Shown here: in pieces, positions 8,497 to 17,187 of the stretch
Layout: each line of letters begins with the position of its first letter
Position numbering within the stretch: position 1 is the stretch's first letter
Source of the DNA: UBA8516 sp035455245
Lineage (GTDB): Archaea; Thermoproteota; Nitrososphaeria; Nitrososphaerales; Nitrosopumilaceae
Reading direction: 5' to 3'
Assembly (NCBI GenBank): GCA_035455245.1
Contig: DATIFN010000003.1
Coordinates: 1-64,000, forward strand
DNA: 64,000 nt
Made by a program: the position numbers and the translations under genes
Notes under the pieces: model-generated
What the model saw: the letters and a program-made list of their open reading frames with translations, nothing else
Database searches by the model: none
What the model was told of the DNA's origin: nothing

Positions 8497-10328
8497 GCAG
8501 CACACTCGCCCTTTCCTGTTTTTGCATGATATCCACCATCACTTCCATAGTCAGCATAGAAATCTTTGTCTTGTTCGATTGAGGGTGCAGCTACTAGTGG
8601 TTTTAGAATTTCTTTGATACCATTTAGCGATTTTATGTTAGGACCACCATATCCATCAATAACACGATGGATCCATGAGTTTAGTGTCTCGCCCTCTCTC
8701 TTTTCTGATTTGAATATCTCAATTATTTTCAGTATAACAGGAATCACTCTTTTGGCTGGAACCCTTAAACATGATAGTCCAAGCATTGCATTTTCGTCTG
8801 CCCTGCCTCCAAGTGACATGTTATACAACGGGTACATGTTCTTCTCCATCCTCCCACCACCGCCAAAGAATCCTATCGTAGCAATTTGGTGTTGACCACA
8901 AGAGTTTGGACACCCACTTATCTTGATACTAGCATCACGTAAATCATCGTCAGTATCCAGTTTTAGCTCAAGGAATTTTCTTTGGACTTCTTTTGCAAGT
9001 CTGTGCGAGTTTGTCAGTGCAAGATTACATGAAGTTGTACCAGAACATCCTACGACAGAAGCCATTGTCAGGCCTCCAGGATTTCCAAGGCCGACCTCGA
9101 CTAATTTAGAATAAAGTTTTGGAAGATCATCATCTTTTACCCATCTATACACAATGTCTTGGATGAATCCGTTTCGTGCTCTGCCTTCCGCAGAAAACTC
9201 TCTTGCAAGTTGGGCGATTACTCTGAGTTGGTTTGCGGTAATGTCACCTGATTCCAAAGTAAGGAAGACCGAGCTATACCCATTTTGTTTTTGTTTTTCT
9301 GTATTTCCTTTCTTCCATCTTGCAAAGCCATCTGGTACAGATGGAGTTTCAGAACTGATGATTATCTTCTCCAGAGACTCTGGAGTCTTGTCCACATCAA
9401 GCTTTACTGTGACAGATTGTGTCGATTTGACAATCGCCCTTTCTTTTAGTATTAGATTTTGAAATTTTGTCCACCCCATTTCATTGACCAGATATCTCAT
9501 CCTGTTTCTTGCCATGTTTTCTCGATTGCCTAGTCTGTCAAATATTCGAATAACTGCAATAACTGAATAAAGCAGATCATCTTCTTGTGTAAAGTCTTCT
9601 AGTTGGTGTCCTACAAATGCTTGTGCACCAAGACCTCCACCCAAAAATACTTTAAAACCAAACAGAGTTTTTCCATCTTTTTCTACCTTTTGTGGAATCA
9701 GACCAATATCTGCAATCCTTGCCATTCCGTGTTTTTCACAACAAGTAAAGTTAATCTTGAATTTTCTTGGAAGAGATTGATTAAGTGGATTTCTTATCAG
9801 AAATTTTGATACCCCAAGTGCATATGGAGTTGGATCAAAGACCTCATTAGGACACACCCCTGCTAGAGGACTGCACATCACTGTTCTTACTGTGTTTCCA
9901 CATGCTTCTCTTGATGTCAAACCTACCTCAGCTAGTCCTCGCATGATTTCTGATACATCCTCTAGGATAACCCAGTGCAACTGAAAGTTTTGTCGAGTTG
10001 ACACGTGCGCGCTTCCAATGGAAAAGGATTCACTTAGCTGTGCGATTCTTTCAAGTTGATCTGGATAAATCTCACCAGCTGGAATTTTTATTCTAACCAT
10101 GCTATAGTTATCAGTCATCCTACTTCCATAGGCACCATGTTGTAATCGGAATCTCCTAAAATCATCTGAGCTAATAAGACCACGTCGGAAAAGTTTCACG
10201 GTCTCTGCAAACTTGTCAGCTTCCTCTAGCTTACCCCAATTGATCTTTGGTTTTGGTAAATTATTGCCTCTAGATTCGCTAAGACTAGTCTTACTCAACG
10301 TACAAATGAATTTGTTGGCGGATAGCAT
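8493..10328 (-). CDS. Ferredoxin-dependent sulfite/nitrite reductase (siroheme, 4Fe-4S)
   Basis: A 611-residue hemoprotein of the NirA/Sir family. Two ferredoxin-like half-domains are followed by cluster-binding loops with C428-x5-C434 (GCSGTTSCN) and C473-x3-C477 (GCPNSCG), the four ligands that bridge the 4Fe-4S cluster and siroheme. The N-terminal substrate and siroheme region shows STRQNFQLHW and TSREACGNTVRTV. It performs a six-electron reduction of sulfite to sulfide, or nitrite to ammonia. The neighbours (rhodanese, cysteine synthase, TusA-like) favour sulfite. Residues 1-25 are an unaligned leader and the true start could be later. It heads an operon with the rhodanese. Confidence 0.92.
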   Translation of the reverse strand: MLSANKFICTLSKTSLSESRGNNLPKPKINWGKLEEADKFAETVKLFRRGLISSDDFRRFRLQHGAYGSRMTDNYSMVRIKIPAGEIYPDQLERIAQLSESFSIGSAHVSTRQNFQLHWVILEDVSEIMRGLAEVGLTSREACGNTVRTVMCSPLAGVCPNEVFDPTPYALGVSKFLIRNPLNQSLPRKFKINFTCCEKHGMARIADIGLIPQKVEKDGKTLFGFKVFLGGGLGAQAFVGHQLEDFTQEDDLLYSVIAVIRIFDRLGNRENMARNRMRYLVNEMGWTKFQNLILKERAIVKSTQSVTVKLDVDKTPESLEKIIISSETPSVPDGFARWKKGNTEKQKQNGYSSVFLTLESGDITANQLRVIAQLAREFSAEGRARNGFIQDIVYRWVKDDDLPKLYSKLVEVGLGNPGGLTMASVVGCSGTTSCNLALTNSHRLAKEVQRKFLELKLDTDDDLRDASIKISGCPNSCGQHQIATIGFFGGGGRMEKNMYPLYNMSLGGRADENAMLGLSCLRVPAKRVIPVILKIIEIFKSEKREGETLNSWIHRVIDGYGGPNIKSLNGIKEILKPLVAAPSIEQDKDFYADYGSDGGYHAKTGKGECAA

Positions 10329-10466
10329 ATAAATTTTTGAATAGTGGAAATTTAGCTAAACGCAAACAATCAGTTGGCAAATCAAGGATTTTCATCTTTA
10401 ATTTAGTTTAAGCTAATCGTATCACCTAGAAAAGAGTTAAATGATCACCGGCAAGAAAAAAATCAG

Positions 10467-11471
10467 ATGACAAAGATCATTGTAGCAATAACAGGTGTTG
10501 GAAACGTTACAAAAACATTGATCCGAGGATTAGAGTTCTACAAAAATTCAACTGATGGTCTTTGGCACCCAAAGATAGCGGGCTTTACAATTGATGACAT
10601 AGTTGTAAGCGGAGTTTATGACGTTGATTCTTCAAAGGTTGGAAAAAAGATTACAGAAATAATAGTAGACAAAACAATAAATCCTGATTTATTAGTACAA
10701 CCAGGAATTTTAGATGATCCAATAAACACTCCAGCTGGACAAAGAAAATCTGTAAAATATGATGAGTTTGTTGAATCTTTAAAAAAGATAAAACCAGATT
10801 TCCTTGTAAACTTGATCTCTTCTGGAATGGACAGAAGTAGTGAGAGTTATGCCAAGGCAGCTCTAGAAGTGGGTTGCTCTTTTCTTAATGCAACGGCATC
10901 AAAAACCATAACTCCACAACTAAAATCGTCATTTGAATCAAAGGGGTTGATGATTCTTGGAGATGACTTGATGAGCCAGTTTGGTGGTACAGCATTTCAT
11001 CGCGGAATGATGGAAATGTTGGTTAACCGAGGAATAACAATACGCAAAGCCTATCAACTCGATGTTGGCGGAAACGCAGATACCCAAAACACCATGGCAG
11101 AACAGCTCCGAGAGAAAAAACGAAAAATAAAAACAGAATCCATATCAATTGAGGTACCTTATCCCTTTAATTCAACTGCAGGTACAACAGAATACGCCGA
11201 ACAACTTGGAAATTCCAGGGTAAGCTATTACTGGATTGAGGGGAAAGGTTTTCTGGGCGCTCCATTAGAAATGGATTTGTCACTTAGAACAAACGACAGC
11301 TCAAATGGTTGTAATGTTATACTTGATTCTATACGAGCCGCCAAGTTTGCAATTTCTAAAAATGATATTACAAAATCTGACATTATTTCTGCATATGCTT
11401 TCAAGAATCCTTTAAAGAAAACAAAGATTAGGGAATCTATCAAAGCATTTGAAGAATCGTTCGTAAACTGA
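10467..11471 (+). CDS. Inositol-3-phosphate synthase
   Basis: A 334-residue NAD-dependent isomerase converting glucose 6-phosphate to L-myo-inositol 1-phosphate. The Rossmann start has an archaeal variant glycine loop (ITGVGNVTKTLI), and later the family segments GDDLMSQFGGTAFHRG and QLDVGGNADTQNTM are clear. The length fits the short archaeal/actinobacterial form. The product feeds phosphatidylinositol-type polar lipid headgroups or inositol solutes. An AGTTAAATG TATA-like element lies about 29 bases before the ATG. Divergent from sulfite reductase across 138 bases, which contain both promoters. Confidence 0.92.
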   Translation: MTKIIVAITGVGNVTKTLIRGLEFYKNSTDGLWHPKIAGFTIDDIVVSGVYDVDSSKVGKKITEIIVDKTINPDLLVQPGILDDPINTPAGQRKSVKYDEFVESLKKIKPDFLVNLISSGMDRSSESYAKAALEVGCSFLNATASKTITPQLKSSFESKGLMILGDDLMSQFGGTAFHRGMMEMLVNRGITIRKAYQLDVGGNADTQNTMAEQLREKKRKIKTESISIEVPYPFNSTAGTTEYAEQLGNSRVSYYWIEGKGFLGAPLEMDLSLRTNDSSNGCNVILDSIRAAKFAISKNDITKSDIISAYAFKNPLKKTKIRESIKAFEESFVN

Positions 11472-11508
11472 GCAAACTATTAATGTACTTGAGTAAGTAT
11501 GAATTTTA

Positions 11509-12327
11509 ATGCAGCAGGCTGAATACACAAACGAGGCTCCAAAAATTTTTGCGGATGTCAGAGAAGTGGAAATTACGAGAGCTATCGCAAATGAATTTCA
11601 CGATGTTCTAATAAATTATGCAGATTCCGATGTAATAATAATCGGAGCAGGTCCAGCAGGCCTTACTGCTGGAAGAGAATTAGCATTGATGGGCTTTAAA
11701 ACTCTGATAATTGAACAAAACAACTATCTTGGTGGAGGATACTGGCTTGGAGGATACATGATGAACCCTGTAACAGTGAGAGCACCAGCACAAAAGATCT
11801 GGGACGAGCTTGGCATTCCATACAAAAAAGTTTCAGAAGGACTATATCTCACACCCGGACCACATGCGGTTTCAAAGCTCATTGCTGCAACTTGTGATGC
11901 AGGTGTAAAGTTTCTTAATTTGACAAAGTTTGATGATTTAGTTTTAAAAAATGGCAGAGTTGCAGGCATTGTTGTAAACTGGATGCCAGTTTCTGCATTA
12001 CCACGTAACATTACTTGTGTGGATCCTGTTGCCTTAGAGTCTAAGATGGTAATCGATGCATCTGGCCATGATTCCGTTGCGGTAAAAAGATTGGTTGACA
12101 GAAAGATGGTTGACTGGAAAGGAATGAATCCGATGTGGGTAGACGATGGAGAAAACAGAGTAGTACACAAAACAGGCGAGGTATATCCAGGGCTTGTTGT
12201 TGCAGGCATGTCAGTAACCGAAACCTTTGGCATTGCAAGAATGGGACCAACCTACGGCTCGATGCTTCTTTCAGGAAAAAAAGCAGCCGAAGTAACTGCT
12301 GCAAAGATAAAAGAACTAAGAAGATAA
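11509..12327 (+). CDS. thi4: Thiazole synthase Thi4 (thiamin biosynthesis)
   Basis: A 272-residue protein that makes the ADP-thiazole precursor of thiamin from NAD, glycine and a sulfur source. Residues 41-70 hold the dinucleotide-binding fold (DVIIIGAGPAGLTAG...) and E69 binds ribose. It has the GGGYWLGGYMMNP loop and the C-terminal GMSVTETFG and RMGPTYGSM segments. At the sulfur-donor position before VDP it has Cys170 (NITCVDP), whereas methanococcal enzymes carry His there and rely on free sulfide. A TATA-like ATTAATG lies 27 bases before the ATG. Confidence 0.93.
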   Translation: MQQAEYTNEAPKIFADVREVEITRAIANEFHDVLINYADSDVIIIGAGPAGLTAGRELALMGFKTLIIEQNNYLGGGYWLGGYMMNPVTVRAPAQKIWDELGIPYKKVSEGLYLTPGPHAVSKLIAATCDAGVKFLNLTKFDDLVLKNGRVAGIVVNWMPVSALPRNITCVDPVALESKMVIDASGHDSVAVKRLVDRKMVDWKGMNPMWVDDGENRVVHKTGEVYPGLVVAGMSVTETFGIARMGPTYGSMLLSGKKAAEVTAAKIKELRR

Positions 12328-12350
12328 AACATAAGCGATTCATTAACTGA

Positions 12351-13130
12351 TTGTTGAAAATATCCACAGTTTTTTTGTATGATGAACTCTCTGTACCAGA
12401 AATAAAAATTGATAGTCTTGCCAATTTCATAGGTGATACATTTCATGTCAAAGTAGAGATTAGAAAAAATATTTTCAATTATTTCCCATCAAATATAGCA
12501 CATGAACTTGCCTCATGTAGAATTTTTAACACAAGAGCACCATTTGAAAGACATATCCCTACGAAGGAAGAAATAAGATTTGAAGAAGAATCTTTTGTAA
12601 ATAGCAAAGATACTAATATCATAATGTATGATGGTTTTGAATTTCATAAAGCCATCACAGGGTTAATCCCAGAAGATGAGACAAGTTCGGATAAATTTCA
12701 CCTTGTCTGTACCAACAAACTCATATGTACTTTTGATTTTGATGACTATAGATATCATGGAAGAGCAGTCATTTGTTCAAATCCATCCATCATTTCTACT
12801 ACAGGGATGATTGAGGCGCCTGCAAAACCTCGTGAGTTTTATATTAAATTACTTACAAACATCACACAGGGTTTGAATAAAGAGAGTATAGAAAATCAAT
12901 TCAGGGGAAGATATCTTGAGTACCATGACGCAAAAATTGGTCAAATCATAAAAGGATATGCCATGCAAGCATTATTTTATTATTTAACTGGAGAATCATT
13001 TTGTGAATCCGTTGATTGTAGATTGTTCAATGCACATTGGCAAGCAGATCTTTTACATTCACAAATTGAATCTGGAAAATTGTGCGATAAACATAAACAA
13101 ATTCTTGAAGAGATCGTTTCAAAATCGTGA
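12351..13130 (+). CDS. Conserved archaeal protein with C-terminal Cys/His cluster
   Basis: A 259-residue protein starting at TTG 12351 or 12354, 24 bases after thi4. I do not recognise its function with certainty. The C-terminus has a CX4C-X21-CX2H arrangement (FCESVDCRLF and LCDKH) that resembles the structural tail of archaemetzincins, but there is no HExxH zinc protease motif: HELAS at about residue 50 lacks the second His. A metal-binding or metallopeptidase-like fold is therefore only inferred. It lies between thi4 and trxB on the same strand. Confidence 0.65.
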   Translation: MLKISTVFLYDELSVPEIKIDSLANFIGDTFHVKVEIRKNIFNYFPSNIAHELASCRIFNTRAPFERHIPTKEEIRFEEESFVNSKDTNIIMYDGFEFHKAITGLIPEDETSSDKFHLVCTNKLICTFDFDDYRYHGRAVICSNPSIISTTGMIEAPAKPREFYIKLLTNITQGLNKESIENQFRGRYLEYHDAKIGQIIKGYAMQALFYYLTGESFCESVDCRLFNAHWQADLLHSQIESGKLCDKHKQILEEIVSKS

Positions 13131-13165
13131 ATAATTTAAATATGAACTACAAATGAATTGGATTC

Positions 13166-14131
13166 ATGCAAGCCGAGATTAGGTCAGAAATTCCAAAGCC
13201 TGCCGAAAAGAAGAGAAGATTTGACGTAATAATAATTGGTTCTGGTCCGGCTGGATACACTGCAGGAATTTACACTTCACGTGCAAAGCGCGATACTTTG
13301 ATAATTTCAGGAGTACTGCCAGGAGGACAGCTCATGCTTACCACGGAAGTAGAAAATTATCCTGGATTCGAAAAAGGAATTTTTGGGCCTGAGCTCATGT
13401 CAATTATGCGAAAGCAAACCGAAAGAATGGGGGCAACAATTGTTGACGATGAAGTAGTTAACGTGGATTTCAAACACCGCCCGTTTAAGGTTCTAACACC
13501 ATCTGAAGAATACGAGTCTAACGCAGTAATAATTTGTACTGGTGCAAGTCCAAGAAAAATCGGTGCAAAAGGCGAAATAGAATTTGGAGGAAAAGGTGTC
13601 TCATATTGTGCCACTTGCGATGGTCCATTTTTTAGAAATCAAGAGATTGTGGTTACAGGAGGCGGTGACACGGCGATGGAAGAAGCTATATTTTTGACAA
13701 AATTTGGCAAGAATGTTCATGTAGTTCACAGAAGAGACAAGCTTAGAGCAAGTCAGGTCATGCAGGATCGTGCCTTTGAGAATCCAAAAATTAAATTTCA
13801 TTGGAACAAGATAATAGAAGAGGTAACAGGAAAAGAAAAAGTAAATCAGTTAATTGTAAGAGATTTGAAAACCAATGAAAAAGAACCATTAGAGGCAGGA
13901 GCACTTTTTGTTGCAATAGGCCATGATCCAAACACAAAGTTGTTCAAGGGACAGGTTGACCTTGATGACCAAGGATACATCGTATTAAAAGATCATACAA
14001 AAACAAGCGTACAAGGAGTTTTTGCAGCTGGAGATGTTCATGATCACAGGTACAGACAAGCAATTACCGCTGCAGGATTTGGATGTATGGCTGGGATTGA
14101 TGTTGACAAGTATCTTTCTGAACAAAAGTAA
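13166..14131 (+). CDS. trxB: Thioredoxin reductase
   Basis: A 321-residue flavoprotein. An FAD-binding fold (VIIIGSGPAGYTAG) at residues 20-35 is followed by GGQLMLTTEVENYPG, the redox-active CATC (C148, C151), an NAD(P)H fold (VTGGGDTAMEEA) and the C-terminal FAD motif GVFAAGDVHDHRYRQ. It reduces thioredoxin using NAD(P)H and maintains cytosolic thiol balance. HRRDKLRAS in the pyridine-nucleotide site contains the basic residues typical of NADPH use. An AATTTAAATATG promoter element lies about 27 bases upstream. Convergent with cysteine synthase, one base apart. Confidence 0.95.
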   Translation: MQAEIRSEIPKPAEKKRRFDVIIIGSGPAGYTAGIYTSRAKRDTLIISGVLPGGQLMLTTEVENYPGFEKGIFGPELMSIMRKQTERMGATIVDDEVVNVDFKHRPFKVLTPSEEYESNAVIICTGASPRKIGAKGEIEFGGKGVSYCATCDGPFFRNQEIVVTGGGDTAMEEAIFLTKFGKNVHVVHRRDKLRASQVMQDRAFENPKIKFHWNKIIEEVTGKEKVNQLIVRDLKTNEKEPLEAGALFVAIGHDPNTKLFKGQVDLDDQGYIVLKDHTKTSVQGVFAAGDVHDHRYRQAITAAGFGCMAGIDVDKYLSEQK

Positions 14132-14132
14132 C

Positions 14133-15131
14133 CTACAGATAAACTGCTTTTGATAGATGAGCTGCCTCTTTTAGAGCCTTTTCAAATTGTTCTTCAGTAA
14201 AGACATTTTGTTGTGCATAAAGACTTTTGAACTTGCGACCATCGTCTGCAAATATTCCAACCACACAACATTCATCAAGTGATAGTTTTTCCATAGCAGC
14301 AAATACGGCACCAGAAGAGGGACCTACCAATAGTTTTTCAGTTTCAAACAATTTTCTAACTGCAGTAAAAGCTTCTTCGTTTGTTATAGTCATCCAGTCA
14401 TCAACCAAATTCTCGCGTTTTTTAAATAAAACCGGCTTGTCAGATTCGACAAAATTGCGGAGTCCTTGGATAAGGTGGTTTTGTTGAGGTTGAACTGCGA
14501 TTGTTTTAACTTGAGGATTTTGTTCTTTAAGATATGCTGAGATTCCAGTGATGGTTCCTCCAGTACCCACACCCGTTAGAAAATGAGTAACTTTACCTTC
14601 AGTTTGTTTCCAAATTTCTGGTCCCGTTCCAAGGTAATGACCCATAAAATTTGCTTCATTCTCATATTGATTTGGCATGTAGTAAACGTCAGGTCTTGCT
14701 GAGGATATAGCTCTAGCAAGGGCAATACTTTGGTCTGTACCAGCACCCACTTTAGGACATAGATCATCGCTTGTTTGAAACATTTTTGCGCCAAGTGAAT
14801 CTATTATCTTCTTTGTTTCTTCACTCGCCTTTTCAGGAATTACAATCTCAACTTTGTAACCAAGAAGATTAGCTATACCAGTTAAAGCGATTCCAGTATT
14901 GCCAGAAGTTGGTTCAATGATTATGCTTTCACCTTTTTTTAACCGGCCTTTTTCCTCCCCATCTTTTATCATCCAATAAGCTGCTCTATCCTTTACAGAA
15001 CCAAACGGATTGTACGATTCTAATTTAGCGTAATGGTTCATTTTATCAGAAGAAATCGAATTTAGTTTTACAAGTGGTGTGTTGCCGATTTTCTTTATGG
15101 TCTGGGCATCATTTACGACTTTGGTTGCCAA
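14133..15131 (-). CDS. Cysteine synthase family PLP enzyme
   Basis: A 332-residue fold-type II PLP enzyme. The PLP lysine is K47 in NPFGSVKDRA, the substrate loop is EPTSGNTGI, and the phosphate-binding loop is GVGTGGTITG. It forms cysteine from sulfide and an activated serine. Archaeal relatives often use O-phosphoserine, but the acceptor preference cannot be read from sequence. It lies 3 bases after the TusA-like gene on the same strand, and nearby sulfite reductase and SerB-like genes supply the logical substrates. Confidence 0.9.
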   Translation of the reverse strand: MATKVVNDAQTIKKIGNTPLVKLNSISSDKMNHYAKLESYNPFGSVKDRAAYWMIKDGEEKGRLKKGESIIIEPTSGNTGIALTGIANLLGYKVEIVIPEKASEETKKIIDSLGAKMFQTSDDLCPKVGAGTDQSIALARAISSARPDVYYMPNQYENEANFMGHYLGTGPEIWKQTEGKVTHFLTGVGTGGTITGISAYLKEQNPQVKTIAVQPQQNHLIQGLRNFVESDKPVLFKKRENLVDDWMTITNEEAFTAVRKLFETEKLLVGPSSGAVFAAMEKLSLDECCVVGIFADDGRKFKSLYAQQNVFTEEQFEKALKEAAHLSKAVYL

Positions 15132-15134
15132 AGA

Positions 15135-15332
15135 CTATTTCACCTTTTTAATAGTAAATTCAATGTCTTTATCAGATTTTTTAATTTCCAACAGTTGGTG
15201 ACCTGTTCTATTAACCCATCTTGAGATGTCTTCTTCAGAGGCTGGATCGTCTGCAATTACTTTCAGTACGTTTCCCACAGTCATTCGTTCAATTTCTATT
15301 TTTGTTCTAAACACAGGTTCGGGGCAAAACAT
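15135..15332 (-). CDS. TusA-like sulfur-carrier protein, N-terminus interrupted
   Basis: The intact frame of 65 residues starts at ATG 15332 and reads MFCPEPVFRTKIEIE, containing the CPEP sulfur-binding Cys of TusA, DPASEEDI and GHQLLEI. TusA carries persulfide sulfur for tRNA thiolation or molybdopterin synthesis. The family's first beta strand is encoded just upstream in the same frame (KVIDVRG), but no ATG, GTG or TTG precedes it before a TGA at 15381-15383. Removing one base at 15378 would join a GTG at 15384 to give an 83-residue protein. Probably cotranscribed with cysteine synthase. Confidence 0.8.
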   Translation of the reverse strand: MFCPEPVFRTKIEIERMTVGNVLKVIADDPASEEDISRWVNRTGHQLLEIKKSDKDIEFTIKKVK

Positions 15333-15443
15333 TCCACGAACATCGATTACTTTAGCTGCACCTAATTCTGAGATATCAGTTCACCTAAATTTAAAATCAA
15401 ACAAACAATATTAAAATCTATTCTTACCAGCAAGAGTGTTTTA

Positions 15444-16364
15444 TTAGCGAAGAATCATTGGCAAAATTGCTCTGAGGTTACGCTCATACAAAATGGTGTG
15501 ATCGTAGTTTTTGAAATTGACTTTGTTGGAAAGTCTTGTAGAAAGATGTACTCCTACTTTATAGATTGAAATCCAAAGAAGACTGTTGGGGTTTGACTCA
15601 AACATTTTAATCAAAATTGAACACATCCCAGTGAGGTGCGGATGGTTCTGTTTGAAATATTTTATGATATAGTCCTTTGAATTCGCGATTTTGTATTTTG
15701 CATGTTCTAGCATTTCCTTACTTGTAATGTATCCAGTATTTGCAATAGAGATTCTTCCTTTTCTCATAGAATCAAGGATGTCATCAAGTGTGTTTTCTGA
15801 GTCAATGTTGTTGGTGCACCTACCTAGTGTTGAAAGTACGTGAGAATCACTTCCTGCCACCTCAACCATGTGATTAATTTTGGAAAAATGTGATGCTCTG
15901 ATGTTGGAGTATCTATCTACGTTGTTGCTGTTAAAAACTTCAATTAGGTCACATAGGATTGCCTTTTCACGCAATCCATTGCTTAAACCAAAAGGATGTG
16001 GAGCGCATGAAATTGCTCCCTGTGATTTTATCTTATCAAGGATTTCATCAACACTCTGACCTGATCTAATTGTTTCAGAAATCCCATATGCAATGATATG
16101 TGTCCCTGTATCAGCTGTGATTTCTTCTGAGGGATATACGTGAATGTTTTTTAGTCGTTCATGGTTTTTTTGATACTCTAGAATAGCAGAATAACCATCA
16201 AGCGTATTGTGATTTGTTACAAATAGCACATCCAATCCAAGTTTGTGAGCTTGTTCTAGCTGCTCTTCAATGGTTATACCGCAATCATAAGGTGGTTCGG
16301 CAATATCAAGGTGGAAATTGGAGAATTGATTGTGACAGTGCAATTCTGCCTTTAAAAGATTCAA
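15444..16364 (-). CDS. PHP-domain metal-dependent phosphoesterase
   Basis: A 306-residue protein from TTG 16364. Residues about 7-215 form a PHP domain with its metal ligands: ELHCHNQFS (motif I), VTNHNTLDG (motif II), PSEEIT, the APHPFG His, and AGSDSH near residue 170. Such enzymes hydrolyse phosphomonoesters or nucleotides, with histidinol-phosphatase and nucleotide 3',5'-bisphosphatase relatives. The substrate is not predictable here. The C-terminal 100 residues are helical and specific to this group. Confidence 0.85.
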   Translation of the reverse strand: MNLLKAELHCHNQFSNFHLDIAEPPYDCGITIEEQLEQAHKLGLDVLFVTNHNTLDGYSAILEYQKNHERLKNIHVYPSEEITADTGTHIIAYGISETIRSGQSVDEILDKIKSQGAISCAPHPFGLSNGLREKAILCDLIEVFNSNNVDRYSNIRASHFSKINHMVEVAGSDSHVLSTLGRCTNNIDSENTLDDILDSMRKGRISIANTGYITSKEMLEHAKYKIANSKDYIIKYFKQNHPHLTGMCSILIKMFESNPNSLLWISIYKVGVHLSTRLSNKVNFKNYDHTILYERNLRAILPMILR

Positions 16365-16405
16365 CGATTATTTGCTTTCTTGTTTAATCATATAATCTTT
16401 ATTTG

Positions 16406-17146
16406 TCACCTGAAAAGGTCCGTTGATCTTTTTCTGAGAAGATCCTGGGTGGAACTTCTGGAGGCATTAAACTTGTAGTTTCTAACTATTGCTATTGGGG
16501 TCTGCAATGCTTTTCCCATGACAAGTTCGGCAGCAGAACAAATCTCGTCTGCAATGGCAATTGCAGTAACATGTAACGTTTTTCCAAAAGTATCTTTTGT
16601 CCCAACATAATCAGCAATTGATGAAATGCCTGCGATCCCTATAGCGCAGTTTGTTTGTCCCTCTCTAAAAGGCCTGCCAAATGTGTCTGAAATTATTACT
16701 GCAATATTTTTTTGAATCTTTTTTAGTACATCTTGCTGTAATAGTTTGGCAGACTCATCAGCGTTTTTTGGCAAAATGGTGACATGGCCAGCTTTTACAT
16801 TACTCTCATCTACTCCAGCATTTGCGCAGACAAGGCCTTGTGGAGTTTCTACAATAATCACACCATTGTTCATTCGTACAATACGTTTTGATTGATCAAG
16901 TATAAGCTGAACAATTCTAGGATCCTTTTCGTACTCGTTTGCTATCCCAGTTGCCAAAAGAGAGGGTTGTATTTGAGATAAATTTACAATGCTACCTTCT
17001 TGTTTTGATATTATTTTTTGTGTGATTATGAGAATGTCTCCATCTTGGATTTCTGGGTTTGATGGAGAGACCAGTATTAGATCAACTATATCATCGTGTT
17101 CTTGTATGTCCTTGTCAATTTGAACCGGAATTATTTGAACTGTCAA
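16406..17146 (-). CDS. cofE: Coenzyme F420-0:L-glutamate ligase
   Basis: A 246-residue GTP-dependent ligase that adds gamma-linked glutamates to F420-0. Family segments are visible: IPVQIDKDI at the start, GDILIITQKIISKQEG, CANAGVDESN, ISDTFGRPFREGQTNCAIG and the C-terminal GKALQTPIAIVRN. The start is TTG 17146. With cofD and cofC near 59-60 kb, three F420 assembly genes lie in this window though not in one operon. The length matches single-domain archaeal CofE without the bacterial FbiB nitroreductase extension. Confidence 0.93.
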   Translation of the reverse strand: MTVQIIPVQIDKDIQEHDDIVDLILVSPSNPEIQDGDILIITQKIISKQEGSIVNLSQIQPSLLATGIANEYEKDPRIVQLILDQSKRIVRMNNGVIIVETPQGLVCANAGVDESNVKAGHVTILPKNADESAKLLQQDVLKKIQKNIAVIISDTFGRPFREGQTNCAIGIAGISSIADYVGTKDTFGKTLHVTAIAIADEICSAAELVMGKALQTPIAIVRNYKFNASRSSTQDLLRKRSTDLFR

Positions 17147-17187
17147 TTAAGGAATCTGCAATATCACCATTTAAAATAATACCGGAT

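Noticed and set aside
12041..12446. Minus-strand frames overlapping thi4 and the following gene
   Set aside because: Antisense to well-supported genes and low in coding character.
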